Shown: positions 44,749 through 57,800, numbered from the stretch's first letter. The stretch: 64,000 nt of DNA from Carya illinoinensis (GCF_018687715.1 NC_056766.1:8979501-9043500); one strand, 5' to 3'. Translations and numbers: made by a program. The notes: generated by a model from the letters alone, not told the origin.

Positions 44749-44930
44749 CTTGGGCTGGCGTAATCAAAGAGCTTGCCGGTAGCCCTGAAGACAATGAGCA
44801 CTATTTCAGCCTCGCAGAGAGTTGAGAGCTCCAGAGCCTTTTTAAATATGCACTTCCTCCTCTTAGAGAAAGTCACCTGTCGTGCTGTGGTGTTGTCGAT
44901 CCTCTTCATCTGAATTTTCTTTCTTGTCAT
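44749..44930 (-). pseudogene. Captured MADS-box first exon (SVP/AGL24-like)
   Basis: From ATG at 44930 (minus), 182 bases encode a near-complete MADS domain: [20 protein letters not shown], then [20 protein letters not shown] and GKLFDYAS, ending CCCAAG/GTTT, a splice donor at 44748. Length, phase and end point fit exon 1 of MIKC-type genes. The [11 protein letters not shown] and ATGKLF words point to the SVP/AGL24 (StMADS11) group, transcription factors for flowering and dormancy. The usual RRxG position has C in place of the conserved G (RRKCIFKKA). No I, K or C exons follow. It lies inside CACTA-2, on the transposase strand, 0.6 kb past the second ORF's end, so it is read as a gene fragment taken up by the transposon. 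The exon frame is intact. Confidence 0.9.
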
Positions 44931-45517
44931 CGAATCTGTAAACCATCATCCGACGCTTCATTGATAAAACCAAATAGTCAGTCTATAATAGTATATAGCC
45001 AGAAATTTTAAGCTCTTAACAAGGAAATTTTAACAAAAAGATACAAAGTGATACAAAAAAAGTATGAGATACGAAATAGGTGACATATATACTTCATAGG
45101 TTTCCAGATGGTTTAGGAGAAATCAAAACTGCAGTAGCACCAAAGAGGGATGATTTTCTTTCTTGCACTATTCAATCGATTTCAATCATAACATGCAAAT
45201 AAAATGCAATGCTAATTGTTAAGAATTCAAATTAGATAATATAAAAGACTATGGGTGTAGGACATTACTTACCTTGTTGTAGCAGTTTGACATCCAATGA
45301 CCAATAACTTCCATGTGAGTAGTTGGTGGCTAGAGAAACGTACAATGGCATAAGCTACAAAATATCCACAAAACCTAACCTTACACTACCTACCCCACAC
45401 CAGTAGACCCTAAACAAAATATTAACTAAGTAGGAGGCATTTTGTGAAAAGTATATTACTTTCACCTTCATCTCCTTATCAAAATTCACAAAAAATGGTT
45501 CATGGCCAAATATTAAC

Positions 45518-47327
45518 TATGCAGGTCCCTGAGTCTCTCTATAAGACTCTCCCTGCATCTGCCGCTCCGACTCATATCTCTCCATGAGCTTATCGTATTC
45601 AACTTGTCTCTCCATTAGCATCATGACATTCACTCGTAAGTCATCAAGCTAGCCTTTATAATCTGAAGCAGCTTTCTCAAACCTTTTTGCACGTTCAGTT
45701 AATTCTGCTATTTGGGCATTAGCTACTTCTCTAGATGACTCCGGAATAACCATCTCGCTAAGCCCCCTTACATACCCTGATCTTTGGCCCAAAACTTCCT
45801 TAAAGATTATTGCTGCAGCCTCATTAGTCCTCTTTTCCGGCTCCAGCTCTGACATCTTTGCAGCCATCTCCAACTATTAATCATTGGAAAAATCACATAT
45901 GTTAGTAAGGAATATGTACTTAGACAACACCATATAATAATTTGGCAATTGAACCCATATTAATTTAGGCTTTTACTTTAACACTCACATATTTCTCTTC
46001 AGCAATGGGAGTCACAAATTTGTTCTTTTTCTTTGACCACCTCACTTCTTTAAAAAAATCGACCAAATTCTCCTCATTCCCAGACTGCCAATACAAGCAA
46101 ATTAAATGAAGTGACACTTAAACTATATCATCTTAACGTCTCATTGATGTGCATCTTGCATATCGAGCTGGTCTTGTACTTACCCTCATCACCATTAGGC
46201 GTACAAAGGACCTTCGTCCAGTCGTGTGATTGCTTTCTTGCTTCTCTCTATTACCTTTATTCCGTTCAGACATTCGCTGCACTCACACGAGACATGATAT
46301 ACATGAAAGCAATCACACGTGTCAAGCTTAACATGTATGAAACAGTGCGTAAAAAATATCTTCTACAAAGCAACGTTAATTCAATGTTTGACTTCCAACA
46401 TACCTTATACTCCTCGCTTGCATATCGAGCGCATAACTTCACCCAGATGGTTGGTGTCACCAATGGTGGCACATTCGCGAGTGCTTGTTCATTACTCTCA
46501 TATTTCTTGTACATTCTATGTAAATCATAACGAATATGATTAAACCGCTTCCGAAGTGTCTTCGTAACCGTATCACGGTGATTCTTCTTGGTCCAATCGA
46601 GGATGAAGTCAGCCTAGGGGTAAACAACAAACGTATTAATTATAATTAGTACTTGAACTTTATATTAATTACGTTGGGATTTCAAATACTCTATTTGAAA
46701 ATGTATGAAATTCCAAATCAAGCTAACCTGAACGCGTGTTACCAATTCATCCTTCTCATTAGCTGGAACGGCATGCCAGCTAGCATGACTCAAGTCCATA
46801 TGGTGCTTGACCAACCATGTAACCCTTGTAGTAAAATGAGTAGCATTTTCACAACAAGGTGCAATCTCACCATCCTTAATTCTCAAGGGTATCTTTCCAT
46901 GCTTTCGTAACTTCTCAAACTCTGTGTTTTTTGCTGCTCCTCGGCCACGCTTCTGGCTTGGTGGTACTAATGTTGTCAATTGACATGTTAGCATCATATA
47001 TCTCATGTAACAATCATATTAAGCAACCACTAACATACTATGTAAAACAACACCTCAGAAAAATAGAGATATACCATCCGGGTTTGCACTCTGTGAATCA
47101 ACTGCTGGCATGTCATTGGGTTCTGTGCTCGGGACGCAATCAGGTGGCTCAGTTGAGTCATCTGAGCTTGAGAATGCATCAGCTTGGGCAATAAGGGCAG
47201 GAATGGGTTCTGTATCCTGAACTGAATCATTTCTTTGAGATCTACCTCGGCCTCGGCCACCCCTCACTCCCCGTGATCGACCTCTACCTCTTCCAGTGAT
47301 TGGCATATCGAAGGCAAAGGCAACCAA
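45518..47327 (-). pseudogene. CACTA-2 second ORF (TNPA-like / Ptta-En/Spm family)
   Basis: Reading from the right: a Gly/Arg-rich N-terminus (MPITGRGRGRSRGVRGGRG, 47306 down) ends at a GT donor near 47085. Next is EFEKLRKHGKIPLRIKDGE with CCENATHFTTRVTWLVKHH (about 46975-46728). Then ADFILDWTKKNHRDTVTKTL to WVKLCARYASEEYK (about 46616-46403), a short exon ERNKGNREKQESNHTTGRRS (about 46277-46186), and NLVDFFKEVRWSKKKNKF (about 46086-45990). The last exon, LEMAAKMSELEPEKRTNEAA onward, meets a TAG at 45649-45651 and reads on in frame through ERQVEYDKLMERYESERQMQ to TAG at 45518. The single in-frame TAG is the only lesion I see, so this copy is nearly intact. It is probably the accessory DNA-binding protein of the element. 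Confidence 0.82.
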
Positions 47328-47798
47328 TAGAGTATCCCTGCAATCACACTAAGTATATACAATTATACTAATAAACTTTGCCAAATTCTGGGCATAAAGG
47401 GGTGTGGGGATTCCTTAGTTGTTGTTTGAACTTAATATATCAATAAACTTTGTCAAATTCTATGAAAAATAACAAACTAATATATTGCCAAGCATGTATA
47501 CACAAAATTATACTAAAGTGATAAAAGTCTTCTATTCAACATAATTAACCATAAAGGGTGCGAACACATCCATTCAATGGAATATCTGATATTCTTGAAG
47601 TATCACTTGAAGTATCAAGGGCATTCAAACATCAATACAATAAGATATTGCCACGCTCAATCCCCCTAGTAATAACTCCTGCAATAGATAAGAAACGATG
47701 GAAAAGACGAGATCCAAATTAGTGGCGAAATGATATCAGATTGAAGTAAACACAATTACAAATGTGGAATCACGAGGTTATTACCAGCACACAATTTG

Positions 47799-50700
47799 CT
47801 AGTTCATCTCATCCTCCGTTGAGATACTATCTTCTTCTATGCTACCCTCTAGTTCGGCGTTGTGATCTGAATTGTCTTCGCTGGTATCGTCATTGATAAA
47901 ACCTTGCTCAAAGTGGTCCCAATTAGACCTTTGCATTACCAATGTGTCAACATCAACCTGCTCCGGTTCAACATTCGGCCTGTGCATGTCTGTTTGCAGT
48001 GGGGTGTCATCAGCATGGACACTCACGTAAGCATCACCAGAATTATCCTCTTGGTATGCATCAACGTCACTAGAATCAAATTCATCATCTTCAATAAGGG
48101 ATGATCGTGGAAGGTCATAGACATTTCTATGTATGACCTTTTGGACTACAGACCATTCCCCACGGATGCTGTGATTTTTTAGGTAAAATACCTGTGATGC
48201 TTGGGATGCCAAAACAAATGGATCGTCCTTATAAGCTGTCCGCAACATATTCACACTAGTAAGATGTGGTTCCATACGTATCCCTCGTTTGGAATTAGAG
48301 ATGTCAAACCATTCACATTTGAATAAGTAAACACGACGCCAACCCATGTAGCGTAATTCCAAAATGTCTAATAATCTACCAAAGAACTCAAGTTTTTCAG
48401 ATCCTGGTTGTTCACTAATGACCATGACACCGGAGTTTTGGGTGCGACAATGTTCTTCCCCCTTTTTTGTGTGAAATCTTATACCGTTGGTTATGCAACT
48501 AGAATAGGACGCACCCCAAGGGTCAGGACCACATGCTAAGGCATATAGATCATCCGAAACTTCTGAGGGATTATCAGCACGCCTAGCTTGAATCTATCAC
48601 AAGTTCAAATAAGGAATTAAATAAAGTAAAAATTATACATGTTTTCACATTAAACAAACATATGTGGCCAAAAAGGAAATAAGGTTGAACTTCCAAATGA
48701 GTTTGCATACTTGTGACTTGAACCAATCTGGAAATTTTGCAGCATGCATACTATCGACATTATTGGGATACTCTTCACTCACTTGCATGTAGTGCTCACT
48801 AGACAAAAGCCCATGTAACGGTTAATAAGTATATGTAGGGGATGCAACATAAATTAGTATATTGAGAATGGAAAGTGTCTAAGTTGGTAACTAGTTTGGT
48901 TACTTACTTTATGTATTCTCCAATCTCTGTGCAGTTATTAAGAACAGAGGATTGAATCTAGTTTCAACATCGTGGAGGTACATGGAACAAAAATTCAAGC
49001 ATTCAACATGGATATAGGCCTCAGCTATTGAACCTTCTAGGTAGGCCTTATTCTTAACATATCTCTTGAATTTTTCGAGATATCTCTCGAAAGGATACAT
49101 CTACCTATATTGAACTAGCCCTGCAAGCAGGGCCTCACGTGGCAAGTGATAGGCTAAGTGCACCATTATGTCGAAAAATGTAGGCGGAAAAATCATCTCA
49201 AGCTTGCAAAGAATTACGGCAATATCAGATTGAAGCCGCGCTAAGACCTCCTTCTTACATGTTCTAGCACACAATTCTTTGAAGAAAGTGCTTAGCTCAG
49301 TTAGTGCCAACCGTACATCTTGGCGTAAGTATCCAGAAATTGCAACAGGAAGTAATCTTTGCATGAAAATATGGCAATCATGACTTTTCATCCCCGAGAT
49401 TTTGCAGTCACTTACACTAACACATCTGGCAATGTTTGAAGCGAAGCCATCCGGGAATTTCACACCGTGCAACCAATTACAAAAACCAGTCCGCTCAGAT
49501 CCATACAACGTATAACATGCTTGTGGCATACGAATGCGTTGTCCATCCTGAATAAGGTGTAACTCCTCCCTTATATTGAGAGTGGAAAGGTCACGACGTG
49601 CATTAGGATGATCTTTAGTTTTGCCAGAGATATTCATCAAAGTTCCTAAGATGTTGTCACATATATTCTTCTCAATGAGCATTACATCTAGATTATGTCT
49701 AATCTTTATAGTCGACCAATATGGCAATTGAAAGAAGATACTTTTCTTGGTCCAATTGAACTCCTCTGTGGTACGCTTTCTTTTCTTTATAGCTTTGCCA
49801 AAATTTGCATCAGGAATATTTTGGAGTTGAATGAGTACATCTTCTCCTGAATACATTGTAGGTGGATCACGATGCTCTGCACACCCATTAAAAATAGTCT
49901 TTTTCTTTCTCCAGATGTGGCCCGATGGCAAGAATCGGCGATGACCCATGTAACAATGCTTTCGGCTATATGGCAACCACATCGAATCTGTTTCTTCCTT
50001 GCACGATGGACATGCCATCTTCCCCTTAGTACTCCACCCGGAGAGGTTTCCATAAGCAGGAAAGTCGTTGATTGTCCATAGCAATGCTGCATGCAATCTG
50101 AAAGTCTCTTTGGCCTTTGCATCGTATGTATCAACACCATTATCCCATAGATCAATCAATTCATCTATCAAAGGCTGAAGATAAACATCGATTTCATTTC
50201 CTGGTGATCTTGGTCCAGGAATCAAGAGTGAAGTGATAAAAAATGGATCCTTCATGCACAACCACGGAGGTAAGTTGTAAGGGACAAGAATCACTGGCCA
50301 TACGCTATAAGGTTTAGCCAAATTATTAAATGGGTTGAAACCATCGCTAGCTAAACCAAGTCTGACATTTCTTGGATCTTCTGCGAACCAAGCATGCTCT
50401 TGATCAAATGTCGTCCACACCTCAGAGTCAGCAGGATGACTTAGAATATCTTGCTGAATGACACGCTGATCCTTGTGCCACCGCATATCAACTGATGTTT
50501 TTTGTGACATAAAAAATCTCTGCAACCTTGGCTTCAATGGAAATGTCTTAAAACCTTTTGAGGAATTCGCCTCTTCTTAGTGTCGCTAAATTTCCACCTT
50601 GAAAGTTTACATTTCGGGCACTCATCTTTATCCACATTTTCCCTCCAATAAAGTATGCAGTCATTCGGACAAACATGTATCTTGGTGTAAGTAAAGCCCA

Positions 50701-51328
50701 ACCCTTTTTCCAAGTTACGTGATTCTTGATATGAGTTTGGCAAAAGGGCATTGGGAAAAGCCGATTTCAACAAGTGTAAAAGCATTTCGAAAGACTTTAC
50801 ACTCCAACTACCAAGTGTTTTAATGTGCAGCAACTTGACAGTGAATGATAGTTTAGAATACTTTGTACAACCTTCATAAAGAGGACGTCGGGAATCAGCC
50901 AACAGCTGGTCAAAAGTCCGAGATGAAAAGGTATCGACCGATGTGGAACCCGAAGCATGGAATGAATCGCTTATGGGAACATCAGGAAATCCCCCAGCCC
51001 GAATATCTCGTAACATAACATCAACTTCATCAATGAAGTCATCATCTTCATCAACTTCATGTACATTATCATCATCATCACTTATGATTAAATCTTCTTC
51101 TTCACCATGAAAAATCCATGTCGTGTAATTCTTGTCAATACCTTTAATGAACAAGTGTCTTTCTACTTGACTTATAGGTAGGAAGTAATTATTTGAACAT
51201 CGGACACATGGGCAACGAATTTCCTCACTTGTAGCATAAGTTCGGGCCAAGGTAAGGAACCCCTTTATTCCTTCAGCATATTCCTTAGATCCAAATTTAT
51301 CAGAGATTTGCATCCAACTCTTGTCCAT
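47799..51328 (-). pseudogene. CACTA-2 TNP2-type transposase, few lesions
   Basis: It starts MDKSWMQISDKFGSKEYAEG with CPCVRCSNN, then HLFIKGIDKNYTTWIFHGEE and an acidic stretch. The TNP2 core has HVCPNDCILYWREN, DMRWHKDQRV, GLASDGFNPFNNLAKP, WSTKGKMACPSCKEE and RHNLDVMLIEKN. A DUF4218 region follows (LCARTCKKEVLARLQSDIAV, EMIFPPTFFDIMVHLAYHLP), and last is the DUF4216 exon 47799-48593 (ELRYMGWRRVYLFKCEWFD). Lesions: a 1-base loss in a T-run near 50545 (RHFP/RHFH); TGG to TAG at 49101-49103, just before MYPFERYL; and a deletion of about 50 codons near 48950 relative to CACTA-1. Introns: about 48799-48907 and 48594-48710, both GT-AG. It is far better preserved than the CACTA-1 copy. Confidence 0.92.
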
Positions 51329-52072
51329 CTAGAAATAAGTAGAGGTGCAAAAGTTGTTTAGTAAGGGATAAATGCAGCTCAATGCCACCTAGATCATATG
51401 TTAAATCACGTAAGCATCACAAAAGTTTGTTTTGGAGTTTGAAAGGGTAGGCAGCTTTACTCCTTTGTATATATATATATACATGTGTATATATATATAG
51501 AAGAGGGGCTGGAATCTCAATCAAAATAAAATATACTTATTTCTAGATGCTATATATCCTATATGCCCCACAGTATATCAATAGTCATAGCTGTAGAAGG
51601 GTCATCTTATATAGTCACAAATAATGGCCTCATGTTCAAGTATTATAAGCTAAATAATACTAGGATGGAAACCCCACACCGATTAAGTATATCACACCAA
51701 CTTTACATATCACACCGATTAAATTCTCAAGCTTGAAATTACTACATGAAATTCACTTCTGAAATTGCTAGTATGATGAATATCGCCCAGCTTATATCAG
51801 TGTATATATATTATATATTATATATATATATATGCAATTTATATATATATATATAGAAAGTGCAGGCTTTAAATTTTCTGAATACTGAGGTCAGAAAAAT
51901 TGAGAGGTTTTATGTGACAATGGTATATATACTACATACATACATACATATATACTACAAAAATTGCTGGGGCGTTGAGCCATTTGAAGAGGAGCTCCTG
52001 AAGTTTAAACCTTCTGTGAATACTGAATCTGATACTATAATAATTTTGCATTTATTTTGTTTACTACTTCAG
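51329..52072. other. CACTA-2 transposase upstream region
   Basis: AT-rich with TATATA runs at 51470-51500 and 51805-51855. It probably holds the promoter of the minus-strand transposase; no specific site can be named. Confidence 0.4.
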
Positions 52073-52287
52073 GCGTTCAGGTTTAGGTGTTATCATAGGC
52101 ATGGAGAAAGATGATACTTACAAGGTAGATAATTTGTTGATGTGGTTTATATCTTTATACACATTTTTTAAATTGGTCACTTACCCTGTATTTATTGTTA
52201 TAGATTTTGAAAGAGGGGTTAGCAGGACCTGATGTGCTGACTATTCAGCTACCTGAGTTAAAGAGTGGGCCTTTTCAGATGTTACAG
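52073..52287 (+). other. Candidate captured two-exon fragment of unknown gene
   Basis: Exon 52073-52124 (after TACTTCAG, ending TACAAG/GTAG) encodes SGLGVIIGMEKDDTYK. Exon 52204-52287 (after TTATAG, ending TTACAG/GTCT) continues in frame with ILKEGLAGPDVLTIQLPELK, then SGPFQMLQ. Two open exons with consistent phase and GT-AG borders lie on the strand opposite to the transposase, so a captured host gene is likely. I do not recognise the protein. The open stretch at 52459-52660 may be related but lacks clear borders. Confidence 0.4.
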
Positions 52288-54430
52288 GTCTCAAAAATAC
52301 TCAACCAGAATCTGTGTAGTTGCTAGAGCCGAAGGCAAGACTGAGTGCAGTGAGTGCACCTTAGAAAATCAGCAAAAAAATCACTCAATAAATAAAACCA
52401 AAGTCAGGGATATACAAAATAATAACACAAGCAGTAACTCAGTAAGATCATCTATATGCATTGGAAGTCATCCATAAATGAACTCAGTTTGGCACACAAA
52501 GTGTTCGACCATGACTTTAAGAAAATATTAGAAGGGCTACCACAGCTGATCAATATTATTTATATGAAAAATGGAAATATGATCAATTCGGCTATATTAT
52601 CAAAGTGTGAAAGTTTCAATAATGCAATCTACGCCAGTGTTAGCATTGCCAATAAATGAGATTTCATCTAAATTGTTGCAGCTAGCATAATGACAAAAAA
52701 AGAATCAGTCTTAATACCAACAGCAGCAACTAGCATAATGGTGTGTTAGCATTGCCAGAATCAGTCTTAATACCAACAACAGCAGCTACCATAATGACAA
52801 GCAAAAAAAAGAAAAAAGAAAAGCCAAAAGTGATAAATTATATGCTTTTTAATTTATTATACGTTTGTGGAAGATTTTCCTTTTCTCTTTATAAAGTAGC
52901 CCTACCTTGACATAACAATGAATGATGATCAAGGCCACTGTGCATGCTTAATTTAATTTATTCCAAATCGATCAATAAGAAATTAAATGTTGTCATCACT
53001 GCTTAATTTTTGTCAAGTAATTCCCTCATGATCAGCACCATAAGTAGCATGACTCACTCAAAAATGAGTAGCACTAATGCTATCCCAAGTGCAGGAGGAT
53101 GTCGTGTAATAATTAGGAATAAATTCCTAGATCGTCTCCTCAGGGAAAGTTACTTAAAATTAAACTCGTTGAAAAATGTGAAAAACTTCACAAAGAGAAA
53201 ACAAGAGGATGATATGTGCAATGGATGGAAGAGGTTACTACTCATGGACTAGATTCATATTTTTAGATTTTTGATTGTCGGATTAGAATGTAAATGACTA
53301 ATAGATTAAATTCAGAGATTAATAAAACTAAATTAAGAATTAAACTAGATTAGAAAGTAATTGACAAAACATGCATTGAAAATTGAAAAGCCTCAAAATC
53401 AATATTCTAGGGTTTATCATTGTATCTAAATCACAAATTCTCAAATTAAACCATAACAATTGTAATCACTATTAAAATGAAAGCTTAATGAAACAATAAA
53501 AATAAATAACATGAAATAAGTAAACAACAATTAAATTACCCAACTAAAACAAAAAAAACAAAAGCTCTCTACCAAACCCTTCTTGCAATAAATTAAACTA
53601 GTACACTTAATTAAAAACTTCTAAAACAATTCCTTTATTTCATGAAACAAACTAGCATACTTGATTAAAAACTTCTAAAACAATTCTCTTGTTGCATGAA
53701 ACCAACTAGCACACTTGAAAGAAATTAAGGTATTACAATTAATGAGATAAAATTCTAAAACAATTCTTAATACTTAATAAAAATTCTTAAAACAACAAAG
53801 CATTGTAGGCAAAAACAAAAACTGTCGAATACCAATCTATATTAAGAAAGAAAAGTCAAAGAAAATGAAATGAAAATTCTGCTACTTAAACGGAAGAGAA
53901 AGAAAATAAACTCAAGGTTGTCCTACTGCTATATACGGAAAGAAAAACTCAAACGGGAAAACAAGTGCAACTTCAAGAACTCAGTTGCTCAACTGTAGCC
54001 GAATGAAAAACCAAAAAAAACAATAACTCTCTCTAGCTTCTAAACGGAAAGAAGTAAGTAAAAACTGCCCCCATGTGTTGCTGCCTCCAGCTAAATAAAT
54101 ACTCATCTCCTGCTGTCCAGCTTAAACGAAAGAAAGAAGGAAATAAAATCTGCTGCTGCTGCTTTCCGTCCAGCTGTCTTCCATGATCCCATGTGTTCTC
54201 CTGCTGCCCCAGATGCTAAAGGCTACCACCGAATGAGAAAGAAAGAATTAAATCTCTGCTGTCTCCCATTCTTCTCCTGCAACGTGCTGCTTTCCAACGA
54301 AATGATGCATGAGTTGCATTGCTCCTGCTTTCCGAGTGTGCTGTCTGAATGAGTGTTCTGCTTGTGTGAGCTGGTGTGGTTTATTGCATGTGAGCTGCTG
54401 TGGTCCATATGATGCTATTGATCTCTTGCT

Positions 54431-54542
54431 GCACGTCCAGCTACTCGGAAAAGAAGGAATAAATAACTCAGAAGCTTGCTACTACTGCACGTCCAGCTAC
54501 TTGGAAAAGAAGGAATAAATAACTCAGAAGCTTGCTGCTACT
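54431..54542. repeat. 56-bp tandem repeat, two units
   Basis: GCACGTCCAGCTACTCGG at 54431 recurs at 54487 with the following AAAAGAAGGAATAAATAACT and CAGAAGCTTGCT. Period 56, one or two differences. Confidence 0.93.
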
Positions 54543-54609
54543 GCACGTTCAGGTTGCTATCCATGTGGTCCGAATGAGTTGCTGTCTGCATGTGTAAGTT
54601 GGTCCCATG

Positions 54610-54907
54610 CATGGTCCGAATGAGTGGTTGCTGCATGGTGTCCGTGTGGTCTGCATGTGCATTGTGTGAGTCACTTTTCTGCATGTGTGAGCTGGTGTGA
54701 GTGCAGTTCCGAGTGAGTGCTTTGCTGCTGTGTTTGTTCTGCTGCATGGTTGCTGTCCATGTGGTCCGAATGAGTGGTTGCTGCATGGTGTCCGTGGGGT
54801 CTGCATGTGCATTGTGTGAGTCACTTTTCTGCATGTGTAAGCTGGTGTGAGTGCAGTTCTGAGTGAGTGCTTTGCTGCTGTGTTTGTTCTGCTGCATGGT
54901 TGCATCA
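54610..54907. repeat. 150-bp tandem repeat, two units
   Basis: TGAGTGGTTGCTGCATGGTG at 54621 recurs at 54771. The units share TCACTTTTCTGCATGTGT and GAGTGAGTGCTTTGCTGCTG. Internal shorter motifs (GCATGTG, GGTCCGAATGAG) are themselves repeated. The array opens long false ORFs on the minus strand. Confidence 0.92.
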
Positions 54908-55512
54908 CCCCACATCATTATTCAGCCTATGTATATTAGCTCGAATGCGGAGTATCTTTCTCAACACTCTTCCATCATGAAGTTTCATGCCATCGAGCTT
55001 TTCAATGGAAAAACCTCATCACCCAATGTCCCCAAACAGGTTTTCCAACTAGCCCTTACCTTGATTTTCCTCAGCATAATCTCTCTTTGCTTGAACAGAA
55101 ACACGCACTCATCATTTTCCTTTCCTAAGTTAAATTTTCAAGGTTTGAGAAGCATAAGATTTCACAAGGAATGTGATATATTTATTGGAAAATGGGTTGG
55201 CAAGAAGTGCTTCTATCTTTTGAAGATGGAAAGATAGCTCAAGAAACCTTATGAACATAAAGAACAAGGAGAACAATGGTACAAACACAAATAATAATAG
55301 AAAGCAAGAAAAATTATGGACTAGAATGCACAGTAATCAATAGTTGGTAGAATTCAAGCAGAAATTCATGCTTTTAATCAATTAAAATCACAACTTTGAT
55401 TTATTCACTTTAACCATTTTTTCATTTAAAACCAATAATAATGTCATGATGAATTTAAAATACATTGGTTTTAAATAGCTAAAATATGCAATATTTCAGC
55501 TCAATCATAGCA

Positions 55513-57800
55513 CATTAATGAGAGAATAAGGTGCAAATGAAGTGCATGCATATATGAATTATTATAAAATTCAGAACATTGTGCAATCATTATCAAAAGC
55601 TTCTCAAATCCTATAAATTAATAATGCATGCAAGTGCTCATGGAATGTGCTGAATTAAGTACCAATTGACGTAGCTGGTCTTGTACCAATTTTATGCATG
55701 TATAAAAGTTATAAATGTGTGTTGGAAACATAAAAAGTGAGCCAAAAAGTGAAAAACTCTTCTTTTTACACATGCTTACTGCCAAACAGCATGCAAGCCA
55801 AAAAAACAAAAGAAAGTTTTTATTCCTTCAGTAATATCAATGCATACTTCTGGGCTTTTTCAAAAACATTGGAAACTTGAGTTTACAATCTTAGAGCATT
55901 GGCATTGGCTTGATAACAAGTGACCATTTGTCACCATGTGTCAAGATCAAGAGAGGGTTCTCATCTGTAGCCACAATCGATCCCACATGGATTATTTTAC
56001 TGCTATGTGAATATATTTATGACTGTAGCAGACACGGCATACTTCCAAAATTTATGTCCCCTAGAGAGTAATTAAGCACTTAAGTTTTCAATTAAACAGA
56101 AGTTCTTAAGCAATAGAAAAATGAATCTAGATTATGAATTAAATTTCATGGCATACATTTCATAGGCGTACAAAAATCATTGACTATAGGGTCACAATCC
56201 TCTTAATGTAGGAGAATGGAATGCATACAATTTAATCATGATTGAGAATTTCGATTGAACAAGAAAGAAAATCTGTAAATATTTTAGTGAATCAAACATT
56301 ACGGTGGTGTTGAAAGATTGGATTGACAAACAGAGAGCAAACTTCACTAAATTAGTAATATACGGAATACTGACTCGCTCTCGTGTTATGCTCTTTGAAT
56401 AGAACTACGGCCTGTCCCTCTAAAGTTCACTCAGATTGAACAGGCACAAGTTTACATGCATCTTTGACACAAAAAGTTGTATATGCTAGTTTTTTATAAG
56501 GAGGAGATTAGAAAGTTGTATGCTAGCTTTTCACCTCATAAACACAACAGATTTGAAAAATCATAAGAGTAAAGATTGAAATATGAACAATTCAATAATA
56601 ATACAACATATAACCATAAGCACCCACCAATGTTTGTAAAGGAATCAATATGGAACAAAAACCACAATGCTAAATCCCACACGTGTGAGAAAATCAAGTT
56701 ATTCACTGATATGTCTAATGAAAAGGTTGTGAGTATTAAAAAGCATCTTACATATATGCTAAATCCAGTACTAGGCCAGGCATGCATAATGCAGACACAC
56801 ACCTCAGCAAACCCAACATGCAAATGCAACTTTGGGGAACTATATATATATATTACTGTTAATTCGAGGGTGTAGAGTCTGCAACATGCTCCAAAAAGAT
56901 AAAGGAGGAAAAAAATATGTACTGAATTACTAAAGAAGCAACTGCATCTTTCTAAAGAAGCAATTACTAAATTAGGTACATACATTCTATTTTGGCTATT
57001 GATTATTGTTCAAATGAGGTTTCATAATCTCAAAAAAAAAAAAGGGAACACATATACTCATATATTGGCTCTACAAATATAATTTATAGTATTCCAACAA
57101 AATAAAACTTTGAAGATATTTGGAAATTATCAGCACTTGTGTTATGGACAACAACTAGTAATATATGCTTGATCTCCTTATTTGATCTGTTCCTATTAAA
57201 GCAACATTACATTTAAAAACAAAAAAAAAAAAAAAACACAAAACAAAACAACCTCATATATAGATCTCATTGCTTTAATTCAGTACGATTGTCACTTAAT
57301 TACATTCTTAGAAAACTTTACTAATATATAAAACTTAGGAGCTAGGTCATACGTACATGACCTTTGTGGTATAATTCTTATGAACACTGCCCTGTCGGCC
57401 CCATGAGCCAAAAAGAATTCACATGCCTAAAGATCAAAGGCACTTTTGTAAAGATCAAAGGAGATTCCACTTCCTGAGATTTTCCAATTAGTGCCCTTAA
57501 ATGCCCCACAAGTTTCTACTTGATATATATATATATATATATATAAAAGAAAAGAAAATTAATGCTTTCTATTCTGACTTTATGTAGATAATACATTATT
57601 TTTTATAAGTTTCATAAACATTATTTTTTTTGAATCAGCTAGAAAGCCATGAAAGTCACAAACATTGGAGGCCACTGATACATACACAAACAGAGCCTCG
57701 TCATGTACACAAACCCAACGAAATATATAATGCGGCACTAAAGCAACCTAACCTAAAGTATATATAATTTTGATTCATTAAAATTACAGAAATGTCAGAA
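55513..57800. other. CACTA-2 right arm; no gene recognised
   Basis: AT-rich DNA with a (TA)n run at about 57525-57545 and A-runs near 57029 and 57217. No exon-like stretch or terminal repeats were identified. Confidence 0.45.

Larger units (their letters stand above)
53078..55512. mobile_element. Probable solo LTR (2.4 kb) nested in CACTA-2
   Basis: It begins TGCTATCCCAAGTGCAGG and ends TCAATCATAGCA, a 6-bp perfect inverted terminal repeat (TGCTAT/ATAGCA). Flanks CACTAA and CATTAA match at 5 of 6 positions. The opening sequence (TATCCCAAGTGCAGGAGG then CGTCTCCTCAGGGAA) and the A-rich AAACCAATAATAATG stretch near the other end resemble long plant LTRs of non-coding (LARD-like) retroelements. 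No internal coding region or second LTR is seen. Tandem repeats lie within it. Confidence 0.55.

Noticed and set aside
54538..54918. Two overlapping minus-strand ORFs of about 120 codons rich in His and Thr
   Set aside because: They are the 150-bp tandem repeat read in two frames.
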